From positions 1 to 54,046 of the forward strand of contig JAZNIU010000001.1 of assembly GCA_045577655.1 (NCBI GenBank): a stretch of DNA of 54,046 nt, in the 5' to 3' direction. Under the pieces are notes generated by a model. The model did no database searches, had not been told where the DNA came from, and saw only the letters and a list, made by a program, of their open reading frames with translations. Source of the DNA: RGIG7450 sp045577655 (GTDB taxonomy: Bacteria > Bacillota > Clostridia > RUG12999). Of this stretch, positions 7,449 through 15,201 are shown in pieces. The position numbers were made by a program, and so were the translations under genes. Position 1 is the stretch's first letter. Every line of letters begins with the position of its first letter.

Positions 7449-7844
7449 TTATTTTTTACTGCATTTTGAACATTTTCCGGTGAAATATATGTCTTTAGTC
7501 GACACGTCAAACTTTTCCGGAAGATTGTCTTCGGGGAAGGTTATATCAAAATCGTAAACTTTCCCGCAATCGATACACAAAAAGTGTCCATGATTGTCAG
7601 CACATGCATCAAATCGTGCTTGCTTCTCTTCTATGGTTATCATTTTTATAACCCCCTCGCTGCTGAGAAGCTTTACAGTGTTATAGACCGTAGTTTTTGA
7701 CAGCGTGGGTGCCTTTGGATGAAGAGCACTGAATATTTCGTCCGCCGTCGGATGAGTTCTGTTATTTCTTAAATAATCAAAAATCATCACTCTGGTCAGC
7801 GAAGGTCTTATATTGTAGCTCATCAGTATATCGGCTGAAGTCAT
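7449..7844 (-). CDS. perR: Peroxide-sensing repressor PerR (Fur family)
   Basis: 131 residues with an N-terminal winged helix (TADEIFSALHPKAPTLSKTTVYNTV) and a C-terminal dimer domain. The structural zinc site is Cys90-X2-Cys93 with Cys125-X2-Cys128. The five ligands of the peroxide-sensing metal site in B. subtilis PerR all have counterparts at a constant offset: His31, Asp79, His85, His87 and Asp98; the Asp at the last position is the residue linked to PerR, not Fur or Zur. It heads a unit with the reverse rubrerythrin and rubredoxin. A consensus promoter and a Per-box-like dyad upstream suggest autorepression relieved by peroxide. Confidence 0.93.
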   Translation of the reverse strand: MTSADILMSYNIRPSLTRVMIFDYLRNNRTHPTADEIFSALHPKAPTLSKTTVYNTVKLLSSEGVIKMITIEEKQARFDACADNHGHFLCIDCGKVYDFDITFPEDNLPEKFDVSTKDIYFTGKCSKCSKK

Positions 7845-7867
7845 TTTTTCACCTCGCTTAAAACAAT

Positions 7868-7884
7868 TTTGTATTTATTACAAA
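7868..7884. promoter_or_regulatory. Candidate PerR box
   Basis: TTTGTATTTATTACAAA is a dyad whose inner 15 bases have the 7-1-7 form of the Per box (consensus TTATAATnATTATAA), differing at a few positions. It lies just downstream of the -10 of the perR promoter, where a repressor would block initiation. Confidence 0.6.
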
Positions 7885-7887
7885 TTT

Positions 7888-7916
7888 ATTATAGCAACAA
7901 AAATGTATTTTGTCAA
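7888..7916 (-). promoter_or_regulatory. Consensus sigma-A promoter of perR
   Basis: On the minus strand TTGACA (7916-7911), 17-bp spacer, TATAAT (7893-7888). Transcription would start at about 7881, inside the candidate PerR box. Confidence 0.85.
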
Positions 7917-7961
7917 TAGTTTTTTTAAAAATTTTTAAAAATTTTTTGGAGGCAAAAATTT

Positions 7962-9137
7962 ATGAATATTTGTGGTATTGCAGCAGAATATAATCCTTTT
8001 CACAAAGGGCACGAATATCATATAAAAGAAGCTCGCAGACTGTCCGGTGCCGACGGCATTATGGTGGCAATGAGCGGCAGCTTTACTCAAAGAGGTAAGC
8101 CGGCTCTTTTTGATAAATTCACAAGAGCAAGGGCAGCCCTCTTAAACGGCGCCGACCTTATTGTTGAGCTTCCTTTTTGTTTTGCATGTGCCCCTGCACA
8201 GTTTTTTGCAGAGGGTTCTCTTTCCATTTTTGAAAAGAGTGGTGTTGTAAATTCGTTATGTTTCGGAAGCGAAACAGGGAACCTAGATGAGCTTGCTCGT
8301 GCAAGCGAAACAAGCGACGCGGATATAAAAGCTTTTCTCGAAAAAGGTATGTCCTATCCTGCAGCCTATGCTGCCGCAGGTGAAAATATTCCGTCAACCC
8401 CCAACGATATTCTGGGCATGGAATATCTTCGTGCAATAAAAAAGCTTTCTTCAACAATCAACCCCATTGTCATAAAACGCAAAGGGGCTTCCTACCATTC
8501 GGACGATTTGTCATCTTGTTTTGCAAGTGCTTCGGCAATCCGCAATTTGTTTGAAGAGGGAAATTTAAGTGAAATTTCAAGACATTTGCCCGAGAAAGCA
8601 TCCGACCTTTTTATGTCGTCATTCTCCGGGGGAGATTATATCGACTCATCTTTGCTTGACAGTTATCTTATAGCGAAAATCCGCACCACACCCCATCTCC
8701 TTAAAGGCTGTGCTTATGTTGCAGAGGGACTGGAAAACAGGTTTTACGACTGTGCTGTTAAAACCAGCAGCATTGACAGTCTTATTGAAATGGTTAAAAC
8801 CAAACGATATACCTACCTCAGACTTTCACGTATTGCAGCCGCTTTTATGGTCGGTATGACAGAAAATTCCCTTTCCTCTTTTGTTGCAAACGGACCGGGG
8901 TATATCAGAGTTCTTGCGGCAAATTCCACCGGCAAAAAAATTCTGGCAGAAATGAAAAAAACATCTTCGCTTCCTGTAATAACAAACGCCGGAGACTACA
9001 AAACCCTCACCACCGTTGCTGCGGAAATGTTTGAACTGGACTGCACCGCCACCGACCTTGCATCCCTGGCAAAGAAAAACCCTGCTCTGCGCGTTGGCAG
9101 GCAGGATTTTGGAAAACTTAATCTTTTTTCAGACTGA
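7962..9137 (+). CDS. tmcAL: tRNA(Met) cytidine acetate ligase
   Basis: 391 residues matching the YlbM/TmcAL family, which uses ATP and acetate to acetylate cytidine 34 of elongator tRNA-Met. The nucleotidyltransferase motif is near the N-terminus (EYNPFHKGHEYH, His14 to His17), followed by the conserved MSGSFTQRGKPALFDKF and ELPFCFACAPAQFFAEG blocks and IKRKGASYHS. A GGAGG site lies nine bases before the ATG. The gene is convergent with the methyltransferase gene and their 3' ends overlap by 20 bp. Upstream it is divergent from perR. Confidence 0.92.
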   Translation: MNICGIAAEYNPFHKGHEYHIKEARRLSGADGIMVAMSGSFTQRGKPALFDKFTRARAALLNGADLIVELPFCFACAPAQFFAEGSLSIFEKSGVVNSLCFGSETGNLDELARASETSDADIKAFLEKGMSYPAAYAAAGENIPSTPNDILGMEYLRAIKKLSSTINPIVIKRKGASYHSDDLSSCFASASAIRNLFEEGNLSEISRHLPEKASDLFMSSFSGGDYIDSSLLDSYLIAKIRTTPHLLKGCAYVAEGLENRFYDCAVKTSSIDSLIEMVKTKRYTYLRLSRIAAAFMVGMTENSLSSFVANGPGYIRVLAANSTGKKILAEMKKTSSLPVITNAGDYKTLTTVAAEMFELDCTATDLASLAKKNPALRVGRQDFGKLNLFSD

Positions 9138-9768
9138 CAGCAACTCCGTCTCCTATCGGAATGACAGAGGTTGTAAGTCCGGAATGGTTTGAAATGGTTT
9201 CGAGGTATTCTTTTAAATTTCTTATTATGGTACGGTGTTTTCGCGGGATAAACCCCTGTTCTGCCACCGTTCCGCGATACAAAATGTTGTCCGAAACCAG
9301 AAGTCCTCCTTTTTTCAGAAGTTTTAAGCATTTGGGCAGGAAATTGTTGTACTGTCCTTTTGCTGCATCAACAAAAATAATATCATACATGTCTGTTAAC
9401 CGGTCAAGCACTTCCAGTGCGTCCCCTTTTAACAGACTAATTTTTTTCTCATTGCCTGAACTTTTAATGTTTTCTTCCGCCCGCTTTGCTCTCTCCTCGT
9501 CCGATTCAATTGTCGTAACAGAAATATTTTCGGAAAAACCGGAAAAAAGAATTGAAGAATAGCCAATTGCTGCGCCTATCTCAAGCAGCTTTTCTGCTCC
9601 CGAAAGTTCGCACAACAGCCGCATAAGCTGCGCAACCTCAGGCGATATAATGGGCATATACTCTTCAAGCGCCTGTTCTTCCAGCTCTTTTAAAATACCG
9701 GTATTTTCTTTTATGAGCGACCGTATATACTCGGTTATGACGGGTGTTGCTATGCTGTCATCAAACAT
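9118..9768 (-). CDS. trmR: O-methyltransferase, probable tRNA 5-hydroxyuridine methyltransferase
   Basis: 216 residues with a class I SAM-dependent methyltransferase fold of the catechol O-methyltransferase-like subgroup. Motif I is LLEIGAAIGYSS (about residues 61-72), the acidic ribose-binding Glu is in TTIESDE, and the metal-binding Asp residues lie in IIFVDAAKGQY and LVSDNIL. The gene is four bases downstream of mltG, the arrangement of yrrL-yrrM in Bacillus, where YrrM is TrmR, which methylates 5-hydroxyuridine at tRNA position 34. The functional call rests on that synteny; an unrelated small-molecule methyltransferase cannot be excluded from the sequence alone. Confidence 0.8.
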   Translation of the reverse strand: MFDDSIATPVITEYIRSLIKENTGILKELEEQALEEYMPIISPEVAQLMRLLCELSGAEKLLEIGAAIGYSSILFSGFSENISVTTIESDEERAKRAEENIKSSGNEKKISLLKGDALEVLDRLTDMYDIIFVDAAKGQYNNFLPKCLKLLKKGGLLVSDNILYRGTVAEQGFIPRKHRTIIRNLKEYLETISNHSGLTTSVIPIGDGVAVSLKKD

Positions 9769-9772
9769 AAAT

Positions 9773-10750
9773 TTACTCCTGTTTTTGCAAATGCTCGTTA
9801 TAGGTTCTGGAGAAAGTGTTCACTCCGCCCTCTTCTGCCGAAAAATAGAAATAATCTGTCTCGGCAGGATATATGGCAGCCATAATCGCCTTTTTGCCGG
9901 GCGATGCAATAGGTCCCGGTGGCAGGCCTTTATATAAATAGGTATTATAAGGCGAGTCAACCTTTATGTCCTGATAGGTCAATCTATCTTTTGGTTGTTT
10001 GGTGACATATATAACAGTGGCGCAGGATTCAAGATTGCTGAATTCGTTGCTTTTTAATCTGTTGTGGAAAACGGAAGATATTTTGTCCAGGTCTGTTTTC
10101 CCCTCTTTTTCTATTATGGAAGCAAGTGTTACCATCTGATGAATTGAAAAGCCCATCTTTTTGGTTTGTTCTCTCATCTTACTATCATAAATTTTGTCAA
10201 ATTGCGCCAGACACACATCTAAAACCTGGTGTGCCGACATATCCTTGTCCATAAAATATGTTTCAGGGAAAATATACCCCTCAAGTCTGTTCTCGCCCAA
10301 GGGTAATTCGTCGGTTATGAACTCATAATCAAACTTCCCGTGTTTTATTTCTTCAAAAAACTCCTGCTCGGGAATGTTCATTTTTTCCGCCAAAACTTTA
10401 ACAATGTCCACAAGCTCATACCCTTCGGGTATTGTCACTTTAACGGTGGTCTGCTGCGCCGCAAGCAGCTGATTTTTTATCCGTCCATAGCTCATCTTCG
10501 AAGATACTTTAACCGTTCCGCTTTGCACCTTTGAAGACGCACCGCTGACTTTCAACACCGCTTTCATTATAAATTTGCTTTTAATGATTCCCTCGTCAGC
10601 CAGTTGCTCTATTACACTGTTTGCAGATTCTCCCTCGGCAATAACAATTTCTTTTTCAACCTTTTTCACAAATAAACCGTTTATACCGAAATACAGACAA
10701 ATAACCGTTATTATTGCAACTGCCGCATAAACAAGCTTTTGTTTCTTCAT
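9773..10750 (-). CDS. mltG: Endolytic murein transglycosylase MltG
   Basis: 325 residues with one N-terminal membrane segment (about residues 7-25) and an extracytoplasmic part made of a LysM-like subdomain and the YceG catalytic domain. The catalytic Glu is Glu214 in ASIIEKEGK; LEGYIFPETYF and the closing GLPPGPIASPGKKA are family hallmarks. It cuts nascent peptidoglycan strands and so ends glycan synthesis at the membrane. Its start overlaps the stop of the upstream PHP gene by four bases, and trmR follows after four, so the three form an operon. Confidence 0.95.
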   Translation of the reverse strand: MKKQKLVYAAVAIITVICLYFGINGLFVKKVEKEIVIAEGESANSVIEQLADEGIIKSKFIMKAVLKVSGASSKVQSGTVKVSSKMSYGRIKNQLLAAQQTTVKVTIPEGYELVDIVKVLAEKMNIPEQEFFEEIKHGKFDYEFITDELPLGENRLEGYIFPETYFMDKDMSAHQVLDVCLAQFDKIYDSKMREQTKKMGFSIHQMVTLASIIEKEGKTDLDKISSVFHNRLKSNEFSNLESCATVIYVTKQPKDRLTYQDIKVDSPYNTYLYKGLPPGPIASPGKKAIMAAIYPAETDYFYFSAEEGGVNTFSRTYNEHLQKQE

Positions 10751-12015
10751 ACATTTCTTCCTATACTGCTGAAATATTTTATTCTGTCGTCAAGAGATTT
10801 ATATTCATTTTTCATTTTTGATGAAAACATTGCGTTTTCAAGATTTTCAGTAGCCGCATTTTCGTGGCCGATAAGCGCCCATGTTGCTTCTTTTAAATGG
10901 TCAAACATAGGGTCGCGCTGAGCAAGACAGATGAAGGACTGTCTCGGTGTATTGATGTCCTCCCCGCTTATCTGGAAAAGCTGGTGCTTTTCGCAAAGTG
11001 CCTGGACTTTCTTTATCTGCTCGGTAGTGTTTCTTGACGGCATATATGTTACCGCGTTAAACCCGATTTTTGTTATTTCTTCAAAAAGCTCTTCTATAAA
11101 ATCATCTTCAAATTTCTGTGTTTTCTTGTCCCCTGTAACAGAATTGCCTACGTCGCCCAGATATGCATAGGCTAAAATTGCGCCTGTTTCTTCTGCAAGC
11201 CGCACAATTTCCGTAACATCCGGACACTCGTCTGTTGCGGGAACATAAAACTTTTCAACAAGGTCGCTTTTGAGCGCACCTAAAAGGTCATATTCATAGC
11301 AATCATTTTGGGTATCAAGAAGAAAACCTTCGATTTTGGCGGAAAGGTTTATGCCCATTTCATCTTTAAGGAAAGAAACAATTTTTTCTCCTTTTCCGTA
11401 CTTTTCAACAAGCTTTAAGCTGAGAGCAAACAAGATATGTCTTTCGGTTACGCTTCCCCACTCTTTAAGCATGGAAATTGAAGCAATATCCCTGTCAAAG
11501 TCAAGCTCAACGCCGTAGGGTTTCATTATGGCATTGATTTTATCCGTCATAACTCTGTCTCGTTTAACCCTTGCTTCTGTTACCTTTTTAAAAAATTCTT
11601 TAACTTTTTCTATCTGTGTATGCGGAACACCGTGCAATGTAACATAAGCCACTTCGTCCTGGTCAGGATTGTTAAGCTTTCTGCCCGCAAGAGCAGTGTT
11701 TTTCATGCTGACACGAACCTCTGTGCCTATTGTTGCTGCCATTCCCACAATTTCCGCCGCTTTTAGAAACTCCTCCGCCCCGGAAATCGAGTCATGGTCC
11801 ATGATTCCCGCTGTTGTCAACCCCGACATATACGCCATCCACACCGCTTTTGTAGGAGAATATGGCGAGAAAGAGTATGTTGTGTGAATGTGATTGTTAA
11901 CGTCGTTACCTCTTACCGGTTTTTCTATTTCGCCACTGTCTATTTTAGCTTTAAGTGCTCTTATGGCATCAAGTCTTTCTTCAAGTTTTTCGCTGTTTAA
12001 TTTATCTGTCAGCAT
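10747..12015 (-). CDS. PHP-domain metal-dependent phosphoesterase
   Basis: 422 residues. A short helical lead-in is followed by a PHP domain whose first metal motif is NNHIHTTYSFSPYSP (His42, His44), then IMDHDSISG, ATIGTEVRV, and the late ISGEDINTPRQ. Compared with minimal PHP proteins it carries a large central insert (about residues 130-260) that includes a segment on phosphoryl-binding DNA polymerase X-like PHP proteins only loosely. Related proteins are annotated as PHP-domain or histidinol-phosphatase-like; the substrate is unknown. AAGGGG precedes the ATG. It is translationally coupled to mltG by an ATGA-type overlap. Confidence 0.8.
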   Translation of the reverse strand: MLTDKLNSEKLEERLDAIRALKAKIDSGEIEKPVRGNDVNNHIHTTYSFSPYSPTKAVWMAYMSGLTTAGIMDHDSISGAEEFLKAAEIVGMAATIGTEVRVSMKNTALAGRKLNNPDQDEVAYVTLHGVPHTQIEKVKEFFKKVTEARVKRDRVMTDKINAIMKPYGVELDFDRDIASISMLKEWGSVTERHILFALSLKLVEKYGKGEKIVSFLKDEMGINLSAKIEGFLLDTQNDCYEYDLLGALKSDLVEKFYVPATDECPDVTEIVRLAEETGAILAYAYLGDVGNSVTGDKKTQKFEDDFIEELFEEITKIGFNAVTYMPSRNTTEQIKKVQALCEKHQLFQISGEDINTPRQSFICLAQRDPMFDHLKEATWALIGHENAATENLENAMFSSKMKNEYKSLDDRIKYFSSIGRNV

Positions 12016-12085
12016 CTTTTTTACCCCTTAAAATTTTTCATATTTCTTCATAAAATTATATCATTTGCCAATTTTTTTGTCAACC

Positions 12086-12547
12086 TTATTTATGGTAGGT
12101 CTCCCCTGCGTTTATCTTGAATGCACGGTAGACCTGTTCCAGAAGAATTACTCTCATCAGTTGATGCGGAAATGTCATTTTCGAAAAACTGAGTTTTATG
12201 TCTGCACTTTGTTTTACTTTGTCGCTTAAGCCGTCCGAGCCGCCTATTACAAACGTGATTTCGCTTTTGCCTGAAAGCCCTGTTTCGCGGACAAGCTTTG
12301 CAAGTTCTTCAGAAGATTTTGCCTCTCCCTCAACACAGAGTGCCACCTTAAAAGATGAGGGGTTTATTTTTTTCAGAATGGCTTCCCTTTCTTTTTCTAT
12401 GTCCTGTTTTTTGCCAGCAGAAAGACTTTCCGCAATTTCTGTTACAGTCACCTTTCCAAATCTTGACAGTCTTTTTATATACTCTCCGCAAGCATCTTTA
12501 TAAAATTTTTCTTTTATGTTTCCCACACAAACTACCGTAATATTCAT
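12086..12547 (-). CDS. rlmH: 23S rRNA (pseudouridine1915-N3)-methyltransferase
   Basis: 153 residues of the SPOUT-fold RlmH family, which methylates pseudouridine 1915 in helix 69 of 23S rRNA in assembled ribosomes. Hallmarks are the N-terminal ITVVCVGNIKEKFY, the SAM-binding FVIGGSDGLS, and the C-terminal MTFPHQLMRVILLEQVYRAF ending in YHK. AAGGAG lies six bases before the ATG. The fold-back element begins 18 bases upstream of the start codon, so the promoter must lie within or beyond it. Confidence 0.95.
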   Translation of the reverse strand: MNITVVCVGNIKEKFYKDACGEYIKRLSRFGKVTVTEIAESLSAGKKQDIEKEREAILKKINPSSFKVALCVEGEAKSSEELAKLVRETGLSGKSEITFVIGGSDGLSDKVKQSADIKLSFSKMTFPHQLMRVILLEQVYRAFKINAGETYHK

Positions 12548-12565
12548 AATTTTCTCCTTAAAGAA

Positions 12566-12857
12566 AAATCCGCGCTAACGGCGGTTGGTCTTGGGGCTGA
12601 ATCGGTTTTTAAACCACTTTTTTAGTTTATACTACATCAAAAAGCACCGAAATACGTCAGTATTACGGTGCTTTTATTCTTTGTATAATTCTAAAATATT
12701 CGGTTTAAAAACTGTCTACACCATAAATTTTGACACTAAGCAAGGAAAAGCCACGAAGATGTCCTGACGGATTTCAAGTGGTTTTGACGCAGTTTAGTGC
12801 AAAAATTATAATTTTTAGGCGAATAATCCCTAAAACCAACCGCCGAACAGCGGATTT
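12566..12857. repeat. Interspersed fold-back element, copy 2
   Basis: A 292-bp relative of the element at 6291-6596, inverted with respect to it. The arms (12566-12606 and 12820-12857) start AAATCCGC and contain GGCGGTTGG; they match each other but differ in their outer part from the arms of copy 1. Shared blocks are TAGTTTATAC, a terminator-like hairpin (12639-12675), TTGTATAATTCTAAAA, ACACCATAAA, the apical block at 12755-12777 (one difference from copy 1) and AAAATTATAATTTTTAGGCG. The helix GTTTTTAAACC (12605-12615) with 12702-12712 replaces the 8-bp helix of copy 1. It fills the whole gap between rlmH and the S1-domain gene. Confidence 0.85.
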
Positions 12858-12867
12858 AAAGGTCTAT

Positions 12868-13254
12868 TTAATTTCTGCTTCGTCTGTTTTCCCTGACATT
12901 TGTTTTGAGAAGACTCATTTTTTCGTCGCTTTCTTTTTTGAACTTGGAAAGCATGTCCTCAAAAGACATTTTTGTTTCCGCCGGTTCCGGTTTTGGTTCT
13001 GATCTGCGGCGAGGTTCAGTCGCTTGTTTAATGGACAAATCCCATCTGCCGTTTTTCCCTGCAGACAAAATTTTGACCTTTACCTTGTCGCCCTCTTTTA
13101 AATGGTCCGCAACATCTTTCACATAACCGAAAGAAATTTCCGAGATGTGCACAAGACCGGTTGCTCCCCCCTCAAGTTGTATGAACGCCCCGAAAGGTGC
13201 AATGCTTTTTACCGATCCTTCAACAATTTTCCCCGCTTCAAGCTGGTTACTCAA
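12868..13254 (-). CDS. S1 RNA-binding domain protein (YabR-like)
   Basis: 128 residues. Residues 5-75 form an S1 OB-fold (GKIVEGSVKSIAPFGAFIQL, TGLVHISEIS, KVKVKILSAGKNGRWDLSIK); the rest is a charged tail rich in Arg, Lys and Glu. The order yabP-yabQ-divIC-yabR is the one seen in Bacillus and many clostridia, where YabR is a general-stress RNA-binding protein, so this is its counterpart. The start is TTG at 13254, seven bases after AAGGAGG. It is the last gene of the cluster and runs into the fold-back repeat. Confidence 0.85.
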   Translation of the reverse strand: MSNQLEAGKIVEGSVKSIAPFGAFIQLEGGATGLVHISEISFGYVKDVADHLKEGDKVKVKILSAGKNGRWDLSIKQATEPRRRSEPKPEPAETKMSFEDMLSKFKKESDEKMSLLKTNVRENRRSRN

Positions 13255-13276
13255 ATGCGCTCCTCCTTAGCTACTG

Positions 13277-13567
13277 TTAGTTATCTTTACCGTCTACAAA
13301 AATTTTTTCGTTTGTTTTGCACATTCCCAGCTTGTCCCTTGCAAGCTTTTCAAAATACTCGTCTGTTCCGACTTTTTTCTTTTCTTCCTCAATTTCCTGT
13401 GCAATTTTTTTCTGGGTTTTTATGTCTTCATTATAGTTTTCAAGAATGCGCCGTTTTTCGCTGATTGCGACGTTTTGGGAATATATCGTCACACCAACAT
13501 ATATTATCACTATACATACAACAACGATTTTAAACACCTTGTTGTTCAGAAAATCAAATATTTTCAT
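13277..13567 (-). CDS. divIC: Septum formation initiator, DivIC/FtsL family
   Basis: 96 residues. A short cytoplasmic N-terminus is followed by one membrane segment (FKIVVVCIVIIYVGVTIY), a coiled coil (about residues 35-65, rich in Glu and Lys heptads) and the extracytoplasmic LARDKLGMCK motif typical of FtsB/DivIC. It would join FtsL and DivIB at the division septum. ATG at 13567 is used because GAGGTG precedes it; an in-frame TTG 12 bases upstream has no site. Position between yabQ and yabR supports the name. Confidence 0.85.
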   Translation of the reverse strand: MKIFDFLNNKVFKIVVVCIVIIYVGVTIYSQNVAISEKRRILENYNEDIKTQKKIAQEIEEEKKKVGTDEYFEKLARDKLGMCKTNEKIFVDGKDN

Positions 13568-13609
13568 CCGACACCTCAACGCTTTCCTTGTAAAAACCCT
13601 AATATATAG

Positions 13610-14095
13610 TTATACCTTCTTTAATAATATCTTAAAACGCCTGAATTTTTCAATGTTTTTTTTCACAAAATTACTGCTCTTTTTTCGTGCAGTTTGCACA
13701 TATTTATTTAAGGGCCTCAGCATCCTTTTTATCAGCTTCAGCGGCAAATAAAAAAATCTTACAATTTGCATCAGAATTCCCGCTGTGAAGCGAAAAAGTA
13801 CGGACAGTATTTTTATAACCATTATTCTTATTGTTACAAGATATAAAAGCCCTCCCATCATCGCTCCCAGAAAAACATACCACCTGAGCTGAGCTCCGTC
13901 AATGGCATATATCACTGTAAAAAAAACAGAAATGCTGACAATCCAGATGCAAATATCAAGGAAGAACATTTCCGCTTTTTTAAACTTAAGCACTTTTGCA
14001 AGCGCACTTAAAAAATCATAAATTATTCCCGACAGCGCCCCCGTTATAACACATGCCAGAAACACCATCGTCTGCTGGTTAACATCCGCGGGCAT
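13610..14095 (-). CDS. yabQ: Spore cortex biosynthesis protein YabQ
   Basis: 161 residues. The N-terminal two thirds hold four predicted membrane segments (MVFLACVITGALSGIIYDFL to LGAMMGGLLYLVTIRI and beyond), and the last 45 residues are strongly basic. In Bacillus, YabQ is a mother-cell membrane protein needed for spore cortex formation. The family is poorly conserved in sequence; the call rests on topology, the GIIYDFLSAL motif and its place between yabP and divIC. Its Shine-Dalgarno sequence lies over the yabP stop codon. Confidence 0.85.
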   Translation of the reverse strand: MPADVNQQTMVFLACVITGALSGIIYDFLSALAKVLKFKKAEMFFLDICIWIVSISVFFTVIYAIDGAQLRWYVFLGAMMGGLLYLVTIRIMVIKILSVLFRFTAGILMQIVRFFYLPLKLIKRMLRPLNKYVQTARKKSSNFVKKNIEKFRRFKILLKKV

Positions 14096-14099
14096 CTTT

Positions 14100-14390
14100 T
14101 TATTCGCCCCCTAAAAATCTTGATAAGCCCTTCTTTTTCTTCTTTCCGCCGGTTTCGTCCGGGTAAACAACGCTGTCAAACTCGCCTTCCAGCACTATTT
14201 CTCCCGACTCAAGACTGAGTTTGTTCATGTGAATGTCGCTTCCTTTCACATCAATAAGTCCCATATTGGTATAAATAACGGCAGAGCTTTCATCAAAACT
14301 GTCAATATCTAAAACTCCCGACACCGAAAGCTTTTTTCTTCCTTCAAGTATAACATTTTGTGCAGCCGACTGCAGATTTTGTTTTTCCAC
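14100..14390 (-). CDS. yabP: Sporulation protein YabP
   Basis: 96 residues of the YabP/YqfC family, small proteins of beta-strands expressed in the sporulating mother cell. Recognisable are the opening NVILEGRKKLSVSGVLDI, AVIYTNMGLIDVKGSDIH and LESGEIVLEGEFDSV. GTG at 14390 is preferred since AGAGGTG lies six bases upstream; a GTG at 14399 would overlap that site. In many genomes yabO lies upstream, but here the neighbour is a divergent AlkD-like gene. No convincing sigma-E promoter was found. Confidence 0.88.
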   Translation of the reverse strand: MEKQNLQSAAQNVILEGRKKLSVSGVLDIDSFDESSAVIYTNMGLIDVKGSDIHMNKLSLESGEIVLEGEFDSVVYPDETGGKKKKKGLSRFLGGE

Positions 14391-14438
14391 TTTTTTCACC
14401 TCTGTATAATCTATATTCTCCCGTACATAAATTTATTC

Positions 14439-14467
14439 TTGTCTTTACTGTCCTTGTATGGTATAAT
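14439..14467 (+). promoter_or_regulatory. Sigma-A promoter of the AlkD-like gene
   Basis: TTGTCT at 14439-14444, 17-bp spacer, TATAAT at 14462-14467. Confidence 0.7.
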
Positions 14468-14487
14468 AAATTAAGTTATCAAATGAG

Positions 14488-15168
14488 GTGATTGTCATAT
14501 CAGAGCAGATAGAAAACTGGCTTTTTTCCCTGAGTGAAAAAGAGTATGGAGATTTCAGCGCGTCCCTTATGCCCACCGTGGACAGAGCACGCGTTATTGG
14601 CGTCCGTGTTCCTTTAATCAGAAAACTTGCAAAATCCTTAGATGGTTATGACGGTTTTTTAGAAAATCTTCCCCATAAATATGTGGAGGAAAACCATCTC
14701 CACGCTTTTCTGCTTGAAAAGGAAACTGATTTTGACAGCCTTATCATAAAGCTTAACCGCTTTCTGCCTTATGTGGACAACTGGGCTACCTGCGACTCTA
14801 TGAAACCCAAAGTTATGAAAAAACATCCTGAAAAGCTTTTGCACCACATAAAAATATGGCTAACCTCAAAGGATGTTTACACCGTGCGCTATGGTATAAA
14901 TCTTTTGATGAGCTTTTTTCTTGATGAGTTGTTTGTACCTGATTATTTAAATCTTGTTGCAGAGATTAAATCGGACGAATATTATATCAATATGATGAGA
15001 GCATGGTTTTTTGCCACTGCTCTTGCGAAACAGTACGAACAAACTTTGCCTTACATAGAAAACAAGGCGCTTGATGTGTGGACACATAACAAAACTTTGC
15101 AAAAAGCAAACGAAAGCTTCAGGATTACAAAAGAACAGAAAGCTTACCTAAAAACTTTGAAACGATAA
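14488..15168 (+). CDS. DNA alkylation repair protein, AlkD-like
   Basis: About 226 residues of an all-helical HEAT-like repeat protein of the AlkD family, DNA glycosylases that remove bulky or cationic alkylated bases. Recognisable are the start EQIENWLFSLSEKEYGDF, the VPLIRKLAK helix, and the central LPYVDNWATCDSM, where the Trp-Ala-Thr-Cys-Asp segment carries the conserved Asp of the family. The start is odd: the only classical start (GTG 14488) overlaps the Shine-Dalgarno GAGG at 14485-14488, while a codon at ideal distance, 14497, is ATA, which would give the family-like N-terminus MSEQIENW. It is divergent from yabP and about 33 bases upstream of rlmB. Confidence 0.85.
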   Translation: MIVISEQIENWLFSLSEKEYGDFSASLMPTVDRARVIGVRVPLIRKLAKSLDGYDGFLENLPHKYVEENHLHAFLLEKETDFDSLIIKLNRFLPYVDNWATCDSMKPKVMKKHPEKLLHHIKIWLTSKDVYTVRYGINLLMSFFLDELFVPDYLNLVAEIKSDEYYINMMRAWFFATALAKQYEQTLPYIENKALDVWTHNKTLQKANESFRITKEQKAYLKTLKR

Positions 15169-15201
15169 TTTTAACCATCATCCGCCACGGAGGTATTATA
15201 T

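Noticed and set aside
14391..14470. Sigma-E promoter of yabP
   Set aside because: CATACAA is present on the minus strand but no matching -35 lies at the required distance.
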